Origin: Siphonodentalium dalli
Lineage: Eukaryota > Mollusca > Scaphopoda > Gadilida > Siphonodentaliidae
Assembly: GCA_032622095.1 (NCBI GenBank)
Contig: CP136063.1
Coordinates: 144,475,950 to 144,539,949 of the forward strand
DNA length: 64,000 nucleotides
Direction of reading: 5' to 3'
The notes under the pieces were generated by a model that was not told the DNA's origin, did no database searches, and saw nothing but the letters and a program-made list of their open reading frames with translations. Below, piece after piece: positions 1-13,200 of the stretch (its first letter is position 1; each line of letters begins with the position of its first letter). Both the position numbers and the translations under genes were made by a program.

Positions 1-341
1 TGCTTTAATCCGGAAGTGAACGATTCTTCTGTTATTGTGCGCTACAATGTTTTTATACGCCTTTAGCTGGCGTATTCTTGCATCTAAGATTATTGAGCTA
101 TAACCTCATACGTAATGACATTAAAACGTATGGAAACATATCAATTGTGTGGGCTGCGTGACGTGAATATGTATTGGGAAATAACATCACACGTAATGAC
201 ATTAAATCTCAAGGAAACCATCGAAAAAAAAAATCATTTATTGTTTCAATGTTTTATGTTATTTCCTTCATAAAAAGAGTCTTCGTGATAAAGAACCCTC
301 TCAATACTTTAGAATATAGAATTAACCTTTAAAATAACAAA

Positions 342-420
342 AACCTTCGGAATAGCGAACCTTCGGAATAGTGAACCTTCGGAATAGTGAACCTTCGGAA
401 TATCGAACCTTCGGAATAGA
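342..420. repeat. Short tandem repeat, about five 16-bp units
   Basis: Five nearly identical units of the form AACCTTCGGAATAGTG run head to tail, with one- or two-base differences. Nothing else is recognisable in 1-1109 apart from this repeat and a diverged duplicate of a 20-bp segment near 105-215. Confidence 0.85.
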
Positions 421-1112
421 GACATGTCCCCAAGATAAGCAAGGTCCAGCGTGCTAGTTTTGTACAAAGTTGACGGGCGACAGTTTCTCTGAATCGTCAT
501 GATTTTTTGACACAGAACATTACATTATCTACCATGACGTCGTGAAATCTCAAACAAACCGGAACAAATAAGAACGTTTCGATCTAGTATCACCATGTAT
601 CCCATAATAACAAATAGAATGTTCTGTTTTGGTGATGTGATTAACTTTTAACCAATTGTGTATTTCTGGTCAATTGCTGAAAACAGGCTAATTTTTCGGT
701 AAGGTACCTTCACAAATAGTCTTACCATACATAGCTGCCATCAATTCCGGCAAGGCCAAGAACCATTATCATAAATGATATAGATTTACCTTCCAGAAAA
801 AAGTTGGTTTCAACTTGTTCTACCAACGGTAGGGGTATCCGACCACTTTTGGCATTTGGCCGCTCCGCTATATTTTGTATGCATCATAATGTGACTGTGT
901 GTGTGTATATATGTAATAACTACTGTTCAATCAACATTAAAAGACAAGTTAATTAGATGTTGCTGCATAACGTATTAGAGACGCTCCAAACCTTGTATAA
1001 GACATAGCAATCAACATTTACGGGATCAGTGTCACCTATGCCAACACTTAGTTGTATAATATTATGTACTATCACCCAAACTTCCAACAAAGTTGCAGTG
1101 TTACAAGTTTTA

Positions 1113-1201
1113 AACACGAGCCTTTAAGTGTTTCTCCATTATCCCATCCTCGACGATTTTCGCAGCATTTCGAAGTCCTCGCGCAAATGTGTCCATGGCT
1201 C
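1113..1201 (-). CDS. xylA: Xylose isomerase exon, penultimate or terminal as seen
   Basis: After acceptor CTTCTAG it completes Gly352 and reads [20 protein letters not shown] then MEKHLKARV, followed by TAA at 1112-1110. The family continues with about 45 more residues, starting with an aromatic residue after the Arg. So the exon probably ends at a weak donor near the stop (GT at 1117 or 1115) and the last exon lies beyond position 1; otherwise the enzyme is C-terminally truncated. I searched 1-1100 on this strand and saw no matching exon. Confidence 0.85.
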
Positions 1202-4200
1202 CTAGAAGCAAGAAACAATAGTAAAAGACCAGGAAAACGACCATTTTATGCCAGATGTTTAACGATTTAGCTAGCTGGAATTTGGCAATGATTTACTCAA
1301 ATAATATAACTAAGTAGTGTTGCTGTGAGTACAAGCTTTTGGATTCTAGCTATTTCATCAAGACAAATTATTGTCTACATGTATATTAATTTAGAATTAA
1401 AATATAGACACATAACTGACATAGATTTCGTCATACAACATGTTGTCTATCGACCAATATACTTGGCAATGTGTAATATATAGCTTTTGATTCAGCCAAG
1501 ACATTCAAACAAATCTATTTAATTTAACAAGAACAAAGCGCTCAGATAATGTTTTTTTCTGAAATTGTTCATGCACATTGAAGACATTGAATCAGTGAAC
1601 ACTCATACCGAGACTCATACCGAGTTGTTGCCTCTATAAATCTGATAAATCTGTAAGAACTTGCATTGCACTGGTGCCATGCATGTAACATATTACTACC
1701 TATATGAGCGGTGAACATATCTCGAAGGTTCGTCGATTCTCTTCTCACTTTGCAATCAAAATTTAGACCACCTGGTTGGATTCCGCCCTGTTCGACCACT
1801 GTCTGAAAAGGAGATTTGGAACAACGTAGAAGTTCGCACGTCGATTGTGGAAGGAAGTTTGAATATAGTTCCTCATATATAGATAAGCATAGCTTCATTA
1901 ACCCTTCCATTACCAAAATGGACCTCACATTCACTATATAAATACTGGAATGGTATATTTTCAGTTGGAAGGTGGTCTGATGTATGGAAGCCTATTAGGG
2001 TCACTTGCTAATGGCGCTTTCGGCGCGCGTGGAAAGCGACAAAAAGTGCGCCATTAGTAACGCGCCGAAAGCGACAAAAAGTGCGCCATTAGCGCATGTT
2101 TCGGCGCGCGACGAAAGCGCCACAAGCGACAAAATGTGCGCCGTAATGGCGCACATGTTGTCGCTTTCGGCGCGCCCAAACATGCGCTAACGGCGCACTT
2201 TTTGTCGCTTGTGTCGCTTTCGGCGCGTGCCGAAAGCGACAAAAAGTGTGCTATTAGCGCATGTTTTGGCGCGCGCCGAAAGCGACAAAAAGTGCGCCGT
2301 TATGACGCACATTTTGTCGTTTTCAGCGCGCCGAAACATGCGCTAATATAGCACATTTTGTCGCTTTCGGCGCGTTACTAATGGCGCACATTTTGTCGCT
2401 TTCGGCGTGCGCCGAAAGCGCCATTAGCAAGTGGCCCTAATAGGATTCCATACTGATGATACAAGTACATGGTTCCCATTAATTAATGTATATACAATGA
2501 TCAGATACTAAAATTGTTCATTTAACGTTCACTAAAGCTAGGCCTAAGGCTTAACATTCACCCAGTGAGCAAAACATCACACGGCACAATCGTTTTAACG
2601 ATTCTACGACCAATTTCACGATACTGTGGCTTGACAACCACGGTGCTACGGCAGTTTAACGATTCTACGACCTTATTATACGTGATATTTTATGACAAAC
2701 TTAGATATAGGAGCCTTTTATTGAATTTGGACGACAAAAGTGGGCTTCTTGTTTTCGTTGTATGGAGTAGACGTTACAGGTCCACCAGGTTGACTCACGG
2801 AATACATACGTGGCTCAGGCAGAGGCGGACTGGGCCAAAAAACCGGCCCGGGAAATTAATATAATACCGGCCCATCTGTTTGGGGGGCGTCCACAGTCCA
2901 CCTTGGGAAATTCCTACTGCACCCCCTCCCCCCCCCCCCCCCCCCCATGAATCAGATGCAGACCAAATACATGTTTTTGCATAATTCCATTTGCACCTCT
3001 GGTCTAATATCCTATACATTCATAAACCATGGTTCTATATATTCCCGGTATGAGACCATTCAGATATTTTTACCTGAAAAATTGCATAAATTCTAACATC
3101 TAGCGGTCTAACTCCAGACAAATGCACACGGCTACGGACAAGAGACCAGGACGCACCGCGGGGTGAAAAAAAATTGAAAACTATACAAGAAAATCGCGAA
3201 TCCTAGCATCTGGACTGACATCAACTGAAGCGTTCCTATTTTCTTGTAAATTTCAATTGGGGGAGGGTCCGGGAGGGGTGCGTGAGAATTTTTTGGCAAT
3301 TTACAGCTGGGAGTTACCGTTAAAATCTCGAGATTAATGGGGTCTTTACGTGGTGTTATATGATGCCGACAAGTTCATTTAATGTCAAAATTACGATTAG
3401 CCAATTCGGCTGGTTAAACAACACATGTGGCGGCCCACGTCCGGAATTTTCCCGGTCTCCCGATCGGCCATGTAGTCCGCCTCTGCCCTCATGAATTTAT
3501 GTGAGAAGAGTACCATCTTATTGGATACACGGCTGGTTAAACAACACATGTGGCGGCCCACGTCGGTTTCATTTGCAGCCCAACCACATATACCCCCCCC
3601 CCCAAACCGTAAAAAAAACCCTCGGATTCTCGCTCGATAGAAAATCACGTGGAATCATAATTTTTCCGGCCTCCGGCCCATCGGGAAATTTCCCGGTCTC
3701 CCGATCGGCCAGTCCACCTCTGCGTGGCTGAGATGTATACATAAAATGAGCCACAATCGGCTCGGTCAAATCGGGACCATCAGATCAAACCACGAACCGA
3801 TCGCTAAAAGTCATTTCTTGGGCTACAAGGGGACAATAACAGTGCGAAAATTAACATCCAACGTAAGCTTTGATAAGCATAAATGTAGGATTTGTCAAAT
3901 TCATACCTCAATTGAGGCAATATTCGATTAAACTCACACAGAAATGCAGTAACAATGTTAACTATTTGGCAACGCCCCGGGTTCGACCATGACAACACGA
4001 TTGTGCGACTCGTTGAATTGTAATTTTCATTTGTATACGACGTATCTGACACTGATCGGGCAGCTTAGTTCTGCATTAAGTCCTTGTATGCTGCATCAAT
4101 AATATTAGGCACCGTACCTTCGTTGTAATGAACAGATCATGGATTCAATGCAGTACTGTGTCTATACTGATCCCCACATGTGATACCATAGAGACCAAGT

Positions 4201-7200
4201 CACATAAGAGATGTCCACCTGTCACTAACCCAGCATTATGACATTTGAACATGATCAAATGTTTTTTTCTATATAATTATTATCGATACTATATCGTTGT
4301 TATTACCGGGAATTTGTTGAAAATAACGTGCAGTAGCCCTTTAACGTAAGCATTTTAACAAGTAAATATATAACCGGTATAGGGTCGATTTTCGACAGAA
4401 AAGGATATTCTATAATAATTTATTTATTTGTGATTAAAATGTAGTTATCTAAAATATAATTCCTTCGCAGTCAATATTTGCCTCAAGATATGACATTTCT
4501 ATGACATTTATTTCCACTCTCAACTTCCCACGATGTAAATTTGTAAACTCATTTGTAGTATGCACACTGGTCATGTCTACCACAATACATATATTACCCA
4601 CCAAAACACCCCATGTTAATAATATACCGGCAAATTAACGTCCGAGCCGGGGGGGGGGGGGGGGTCATACACCCAGATGTGTATAGGGTTTTTTTTTTGC
4701 CAAGTGTTCTACTATTTTATTTTTTTATACGTTTTTACTGCATGTTTTCTGGTATCCATCCTTTTTATTTTTATCTTTAAAAAAATGTTGCTTATTATTT
4801 TCAGTTTCAGGTTTCAGTTGTCAGAATGCTGGTTTAGTGATAGGTGGACATCTCTTATGTGACTTGGTCTCTATGTATATGGCATCACATGTGGGGATCA
4901 GTATATACACATGCAGTACTGCATTGAATCCATGATATGTTCATTACAACATTATATTACATTATATATAACATTATTGATGCATCATACATGGGCTTAA
5001 TGCAGAACTAAGCTACCAGATCAGTGTCAGATACGTCGTATACAAATGAAAATTACCGTTCAACGAGTCGTACAATCGTCGTTGTCATGGTCGAACCCGG
5101 GGTGTTGCCAAATAGTTGACATTGTTACTGCATTTCTGTGTGAGATTAATCGAATTTGCGTCAATTGATGTACGAATTTGACAAATCCTAAATTTATGCT
5201 TATCAAAGATTACGTTGGATGTTAATTTTCGCACTGCTATTGACCCCTTGTAGCCCAAGAAATGACTTTCAGCGATCGGTTCGTGGTTTGATCTGATGGT
5301 CCCGATTTGACCGAGCCGATTGTGACTCATTTTATGTATACATCTCAACCCCGTATGTATTCCGTGAGTCAACCTGGTGGACCTGCAAAGTCTACTCTAT
5401 ACAATGAAAATAAGAAGCCAACTTTTGTCGTCCCAATTCAGTAAAAAGCGCCTGTATCTAAGTTTATCATAAAATATCACGTATAATAAGGTCGTAGAAT
5501 CGTTAAACTGCCGTATAGCACCGTAGTTGTCAAGCCGCAGAATCGTGAAATCGGTCGTAGAATCGTCAAAACGATTGTGCCGTGTGAACATATCACCGTT
5601 TTGTCGCGCTGAGTCGAAGATACCATGAATCGCCTGTGTCGGCCACAAAGGAATATACAGTATAGAATCAATTGGTCAGTGTGATAATCATTATTCGATC
5701 ATTCATGGTCTATACATTACATTGCGGAGCATACAAGACACTGAACTTGTTTTACTCAAGGGTACATCAATGGTTGTAGAATTTTTCTACAATATAAAGA
5801 TACGGATGGCCTTGTATATCACTATTCACTAAAGTGAGCTTGATATTACCTTCATAACAAGGGTCGCGTTCTTGACGTCCATAGGAAACTGGTCGGTGTC
5901 CCAGCCCAGATCGGGAGACCCTGTGTTCGAATCGATCGATCCAAGAGCCCCGAATCTGCAAGGACATGTGAGTGATAATTACAATTTAATTTTCTGTTTC
6001 GACAGACCCACCATTCAATTCAGGTTATAGCTAAAATTCCATAACTTGATTCCAGTCCCCCATATGAAACAAATTTGTTGGTACAAGTACGATGGTGAAT
6101 GTACCCAGATCATTTGGGCATTTTACAAGGGCACCATCCTCGTGTATATCCATGGTGCAGGTACCCATGTATATCTTGGTATCAACAAAAATAAAGCCTT
6201 GTAGCTGTACCCAAGTTTACCCAGGTCATTTTGACATTTAAGAGGGTACTATACCCACATGTGTACCATGTGCAAGTATATACCAAAGTAAACCCTCGTA
6301 CCTGTACCCAAGGTAAACTGAGTTTACCCGTTTCATTTGGGAATTTTACAAGACTACTGTACCCATATATACCGTGGTGTAAGTGCCCAAGTATCTACCA
6401 AACTACTTTACCATTTAATTTGAGACAACAGGTTGGGGGTAAATAATGGTACATGTGATTACATAAGGTCTTCAAAATTTTCTTGACTTAGCCGTCTTAT
6501 AACAATAGTCTTGTTACATTCTGTTAACTTTTGAGTATGAAACCGGTACATTTGTTTTTGCACAGATTAACTAATACAATATGATTTTCTTCTCACAAAA
6601 AGACCAGAAAACAAATCAACTGCGTAATGTGCTATTGTGAAGTATCCTGGCACTACCATGATACATTATCCTGGTACTACCATGGTACAATACCATGGTA
6701 ATACCGTGGTATTACCATGGTTCGTTTCTATATGTCAAAGGGACCATTGTCGGTCCAGATAGATGTCAAAGTCGCGGACCAAGGTGTCACTAAAAGCGGA
6801 TCTTCTGCATGTGTAGTAAATATGCGTAGCACTTAAGGAGTTCTGATGAGTTTTCGCGTATTTGTAAGTATATCTGATACTGATCAATTGAACTGAGAAT
6901 GTTATCTGAAATATGAATCCATAACATGTTCGAAATATTGTGTACATATCTATTATGAATGGATTTTAATTGAAATTAATTGAACATCCATCTCAGCATT
7001 CAAATTTGCGATTTCAAATGAATGAATGATAACGTGATGCCTTGATCACACGCATGTGAACGATGTCGTTCGTATGCATGCAGCTAGTCGGATATTCGTT
7101 TTGTATTAACATACTTTGGGTTTGTATATAGACCACACATGCAGGACGAAACGCTACGAAATATCAACGATTTGATATAATCATGCTATTTTACAGACAT

Positions 7201-10200
7201 TATGACTCGTTCCCACTCGAGTAGACCGTTACACGACAATGAAACCGACTCATCTTATCGAATATAGAGATATAATATAGCTACAAATTATACAATGTCT
7301 GGCTTTTCAAGAGTCATCAGATAATATTGTGACGATTCTATTTTAACCCTAAACATCCATACACATATGATCATAATGTATTATGTGTGGCACACTTGTG
7401 TGCCTTCTCATCTGGATTGTCGATGGGCCTGTCACCTCTTTATTGTGTCTGTGTAACTATGTGGTCAGCGTGGGCTTACCAAGCTACAACGCCACGTATA
7501 AACAAATTCAGACTCAGAAAGGATTCTCCAATCGCCGGACGTGTTCGGTATGACCACTTAATGCGCATAAGATTGTCCACTTATAAATGGACAATCGGTA
7601 CCTAAAATGGTCATTAATAAATGGACAATCCGACCACGCGTGGCACGCTCTTTAAAAACACTTCTTCGAATATTTCCGTTATTTCGTCAACAACTCTTCT
7701 TCAAATCTCTCCGTTATTTCGTCAAAAACACTTCTTCTCATACAAATCACCGTTATTTAGCAAATTAACATTATTTATAGAGTTATTGCCCTTCATGCAG
7801 GATTAACAAAACATGTCTTCATTTAGTGGACAATCCCAAGCTCGCGTGCCACGCGTGGTTGGATTGTCCATTTATTAATGACCATTTTAGGTACCGATTG
7901 TCCAATTATAAGTGGACAATCCTTGAAGAATTGCCTGGTATGACACAGTATAAATATTAATACACAATACATACATGTACTTACATATATAATCGTGCAC
8001 ATGCAAACAATATAGCTCAGAAATCGTGTACACGTGCAAATGGGGGTGGGTGTGTGTTGTGGGTTGGGTTTGTTGTGGTGGGGTATAGGGTGTATGCATG
8101 TGGCCTTTCCCTCGTGCATTTCGCTGTATGGACGCACGTGTATGTTGGTTGGGAGTCAGCCTGGGGTATTCGTTCGTGATTGCGCGTTGGTTGGGTGGGG
8201 ATTTGGTGCATGGGGTGGAGTGGCTGAAATTCGGATATGTGTGGTGTAACGTATACATATATAATGCGCTTGCCAATACACAATTGAAAGTAATGACACA
8301 CAGCAATTAGCAGTTACATGTAGGAATCCAGAATCATCCTTTGTTATCGATTTACCCTGTGGATATATACATACTATATATACAACATACTTACTGTCAT
8401 TGGTAATATACACTTCACTGTGAAACACGTTTATACTATCAGTATTGTTATGTACACATGTAAATTACACAATAGTTTATAACTTTTCTAATTTAGGTCT
8501 AGGACCACATGCAGTGGGCATAATATTTACATAAGACTTTACTATGTTATCGTATAGGTTGTATATACTGTAATTGATATGTATGTTTAACCGAAATAAG
8601 TCTTATCTTATCAGCGGACTCCGTCTGAGCATGCATTTCAGAGTTTAGTATATTATTCTAACTAAAATTGTTATGGACGTTTAGCGTCACGATGACTTTC
8701 AAATCGTATTGTTCGCAGATTTAGTTTTCGGTTCAAGAATTATACAGAGACCCTCTAGCCACGTCCCTGCTAACTCATGCTTTACACTGATTAATGTTTC
8801 CATTAGTTGTACGGTTCCGGGCCTTGAATAACACATAATAGCCTATACTACTAATATGACATTAGCAAATAAACACAAACAAACAAACACGTTTTCGCCC
8901 TTGCACATACACCCTCGCCCTAAAGATGGTCCCTGTGTCGGCCTGTCCGAATGATAATGGGGATATTTTCAAGCAGACGATCAAAATGCGACGTATATCA
9001 TCCGCATCTTTGACATCCCAATTCCGGTTTGGCGACCTCTCATCCAGGAGTGAAAAACAAAATAATTAACTCATTGAGAAACAAAAAATTAAATTAAAAT
9101 TGTCATGTTTCTGACTATTGCCGAAATTTGCTGCAAATGCAGCACAAGTGTCTCGGAACCTGTTGCAATTGCTTTTTCGAACAAAGCCATGGGACGAATG
9201 CCGCCAGTGGCGGGCTAACCTGCTAGTCTACTATATAATTTGAGACTTCTATATATATATATATGTGTGTATATATGTGGGTACTTCATAGAATCCAAAA
9301 CTCGTGTACAGATTGAGCTCAAATTTCGTATGTAAGTGTAAAATCCCACCGACACGACCGTGGTCGCGTTTTGGAGAAGCTCAGAGCACCCGTTCTCCAA
9401 TCTCAGTCACAAAAAACGGCACTGCGGTGGTTAAGACATCAACGATCTTTATATTGACCTTATACGGAGGTGTTAACAATCAACGCTCTTTATTGCAATA
9501 GACGTGGCTAAACGACTGACCCCATGCGTCCGAAATACGGATGCGGATTCCAATGGACGTGGCTAAACGACTGACCCCATGCGTCCGAAATACGGATGCG
9601 GACGAAATGCAATTATCTCGAATAAAAAGGCAAAATTGATCTAAGAGCTCGAAATATTATGCAGAGGGATTTCACGACGGGATTAATTGACTGTCCGCTC
9701 TGAAGTTTAGGACGGGGAGGACGGGTACCATGAATTAATCCATGAATTAACAAAGAATGCGTTATCTCGGAAACGGGTGGAGCTATCGACTTGAAATTTG
9801 CTATGTGAATGTATCTTGCCCCGGATACAAATTTTATCGGCGACCGATAAAATTCGTATCCGGGGCAAGATACATTCACATAGCAAATTTCAAGTCGATA
9901 GCTCCACCCGTTTCCGAGATCTCGTCTGTGTATGCGCGAAGCTGGCGTCGCACGGGCTCGGCGACCCGATAAAATTCGTATCCGGGGCAAGATACATTCA
10001 CATAGCAAATTTCAAGTCGATGGCTCCACCCGTTTCCGATATCTCGTCTGCGCATGCGCTGCACGGGCGCCGCACGGGTTCGCTAATACGACAACGTCCA
10101 CCGCCTGGTCAAACACACGTACACACGTACCAAGTTTCGTCCCGATCGGTCGAGAATCGTAGATTTGTATAAATGACAGACAAACATACATACAAACAGA

Positions 10201-13200
10201 CAGACAGAGGTCTTCAAAATATATATGAGAAAACTCCGTATATATGTGTGTATATATATATATATGTGTGTATATATGTGGGTACTTCATAGAATGGAAA
10301 ACGGTTGCGCGGATCGAGCTCAAAGTTCGTATATAAGTGTAAAAACACACGGGGATCGTCCACGTCGCATTTTGGACGAGCTCTTAACGTGCGACCTTCG
10401 TTTCGATAAGTTGGGTTTCGCTATCGATTCGCTATCGATTCGCTCGCAAGAGGCGTAACTCTACATTTTTTATATCTGTATATGTATATTTTTATATCCA
10501 TATTCACTTCAAACTGCTAAATCCGTTGAGTCACAACTTGCTAATACCTTCCAAAATATAGAATTTACATTTTCTGATATATACATTTCTTGTTACGGCT
10601 GAAAATCTTAGTCTATTTTCGATACATTCATATAAACAAGCTATAAATATACACCCCTCAAATCGTGCTAACTCACGCAGCTTATATGGCTGCTGAAATT
10701 CAGTAAATACCAGGCAGTGCGATACGTCCCTGGATCTGACGGGACTTCCACTGCCTTCTCCTTTGACCATCTCGTAAAGGTGGGGGGGGGGGTCACTCCC
10801 AAGCCGTGAATGCCAACAACAACGACATCGTTGGCATACCTCTTTTAGGGACGGGTATCATAATTCCTCTCTTGATTAAAAAGACAGAATTAACTTATTA
10901 AAAAATGCGTGTTGTCGTTCTTAGGAACGGGGGAAATTTTCATCTTAGGAAAGTTTGTACCTTAAATCATACCTCTTTTAGGGACGGGTACCATAATTTC
11001 TCTTGATTAAAAAGGCACAATTAACTCATTGAAAAGCCAAAAAAATGTCATGTTTCGGACCAACGCCCCCATTGGCGGGCTAACCTGCTAGTCTCCTATA
11101 TATTTTGAGAACTACGTATATATGTGTGTATATGTGTATGTGGTTACTTCATATAATCGAAAACGGCTGCGCGGATTGAGCTCAAACTTCTTATCTAAGG
11201 GTAAAATCCACGGACACCGTCGTTGTCGCGTTTTAGAGAAGCTCAGAGCACCCGTTCTCCACTCTCAGTCACAAAAAATGGCACTGCGGTGGTTAATCAA
11301 GTGATAATTTAATGAGCGTTTGTAAATGACGCGTCGCTATAAAAGAGCGTTTGTTTACAATTCAACGCAACGTTATCGCTCGAAATTTAGCATCGAAAAA
11401 ATTTAATTTCTTTTATCAAAAACATAATTACGTGTTGGACTCTGTCATTTTAAGAATATGTAAGTATTACACACATACACACCAAGTCTCAGCTTAAAAT
11501 TTTGAAAAATAAGAGTTTTATCGACATAAATCGATTTTAATGGGAAATCCTATGTTAAAATTTAGCATCGAAATTTTTGTATTTCTTTCATCTAAAACAT
11601 AATTACGTGTTGGACTGTGTCATTTTAAGAATATATATAAGTATTACACGCAGTCACACGAAGTCTCAGCTTGAAATTTTGAAAAATAAGAGTTTTATCG
11701 ACATAAATCGATTTGAATGCGAAATAATGTGTTAATAACTTTTGGGGCTCAGCTGTTCTTTGTGTTTTCTAAGCTGCTTCATATTGGGCCCCAGGGTTAT
11801 TATTTTCAATACACTGGTAAAAATTCTATGGAAGCAAAATGGTCAAGTCGGGACGAGTCAACCGATTGAGCCCAAACTTGCTACCTATGGGTACATTTGT
11901 CCCGAACGTGTCACGACATACAAACTGGTCAATTCAAGGTCAAATTGGGTAAAACTGGCGGATTTCTGTACTTTTCTCCGGAAAGTGTTTTGGACGGGTC
12001 AAATCATGACCACGACCTGACCTTGACCTACAAAATTGTCAATTCAAGGTCAAATCGGGTAAAACTTGCAGATTTCGACGAAATTTGGTACAAATGCAGC
12101 ACAAGTGTCTCGGAACCTGTTGCAATTGCTTTTTCGAACAAAGCCATGGTACGAATGCCGCCAGTGGCGGGCTAACCTGCTATACTATATAAAGTACAAA
12201 CATGAATATCATGTATGTTAATGGTTGTGCAAAATATCCATTGTTTTCGACGTGCAGAATCGTCTTTACTAGGATACACATGTAGGGGTGTTTTTTCTAG
12301 GGGTATTTGGGGCGGGCCACATATATATGTATGCACCCATGTCGCCAAATTGGTAAACATCCTTACGTTCTCGAAAATGGTCCATACCATTCCGTTAAAA
12401 CAACTAATCCTTCAATTATTACAAAAAACTACGCCTTATTACTGCAGGTTTCTAATTCACCACACCAGAAGTCTCTAAATGCGGATCAAAAATCGGAGTC
12501 ATTGTGTTCCTGCTATAAATCGTGTCGTTATTTGTTAAAATACGTATCAATTGACATTAAAGGCACGTGAGGCCTTGGTTGTCGAAAATATTCATATTTG
12601 TTCCAATCACCGTAAACAGAAAAAACAGTAAAACGCATACAGTTTCGTTCATATATACCATGACCATCGCGTAAACAGCATGTTATCATAAAGACCTACT
12701 ATATTGTACCTAAGCAAGAGCCTGATTGTGTTACAGAAGACAGCACAATGCTACTGGCTAATCACACACAAATGGCATAAACGCTCTTTATTAGTTCCAT
12801 ATCAGGAATTCACCCACAAAGAACGCTCTTTATGTTTACCATCATAATATAAACAAACATCAGAAAAGTAACATTTTATGCTTTTGTTTACATAACAATG
12901 GTCAACCATATGACAATAACATACTGTTTATGCGATATTTCTTATTTGTATACGGACAAAGACTGTCTACATTTTGATGTTCTTTCTGTTTGTGGCGGTT
13001 TTTGACGGTTGGAAATATTTTCACAGGATACCCACCGCCAAGGCCAACCGTACCTTTAAAATAATTACTAGATTGAATTATAATGGAGATAACGTACCCT
13101 GTTTCGTTGTACATTCTGGGATTCGAGCATGAAAACAGTTGTGAACTCGCCGGCAAGTTTTCATGCTCGAATCCCAGAATGTACAATGAAATATGGTATG

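Larger units (their letters stand above)
2567..5590. mobile_element. Large fold-back element with inverted arms
   Basis: The left arm (2567-2815 continuing at 3730-4240) is matched in reverse complement by the right arm (about 4840-5590). Shared landmarks are the CACACGGCACAATCG end, the doubled ACGATTCTACGACC motif, a Gly/Thr-rich stretch around 2779-2810 versus 5343-5386, and 3735-3950 versus 5130-5345. The left arm is interrupted by the hAT-like insertion listed separately. The centre (4240-4840) has a poly-G run at 4649-4664 and no coding signature. The arms are diverged by point changes, so the element is old. Confidence 0.75.
9227..11090 (+). mobile_element. Helitron-like element, composite, second in a train
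   Basis: Starts TCTACTATATAATTTGAG immediately after the CTAG of the previous element and ends with a GGCGGGCTAACCTGCTAG tail at 11090. Inside is a 46-bp direct duplication (9502-9547, 9556-9601) and an inserted minus-oriented relative (about 9757-10227), after which a second copy of the 5' segment starts. A G run is at 10781-10790. No helicase or replication-initiator frame is present, so it is non-autonomous. Confidence 0.65.

Noticed and set aside
342-420. Heat-shock-element-like array (GAA and TTC words)
   Set aside because: The spacing is GAA-2-TTC-1-GAA, not the required 2-2 pattern; no promoter is nearby.
1569-1934. A single 121-codon gene on the minus strand
   Set aside because: Only the middle 34 codons are xylose isomerase; clear acceptor and donor sites show the rest is intron.
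8034-8310. Overlapping frames of 70-139 codons on both strands
   Set aside because: They arise from a G/T-rich, stop-poor tract; no motif and no splice logic.
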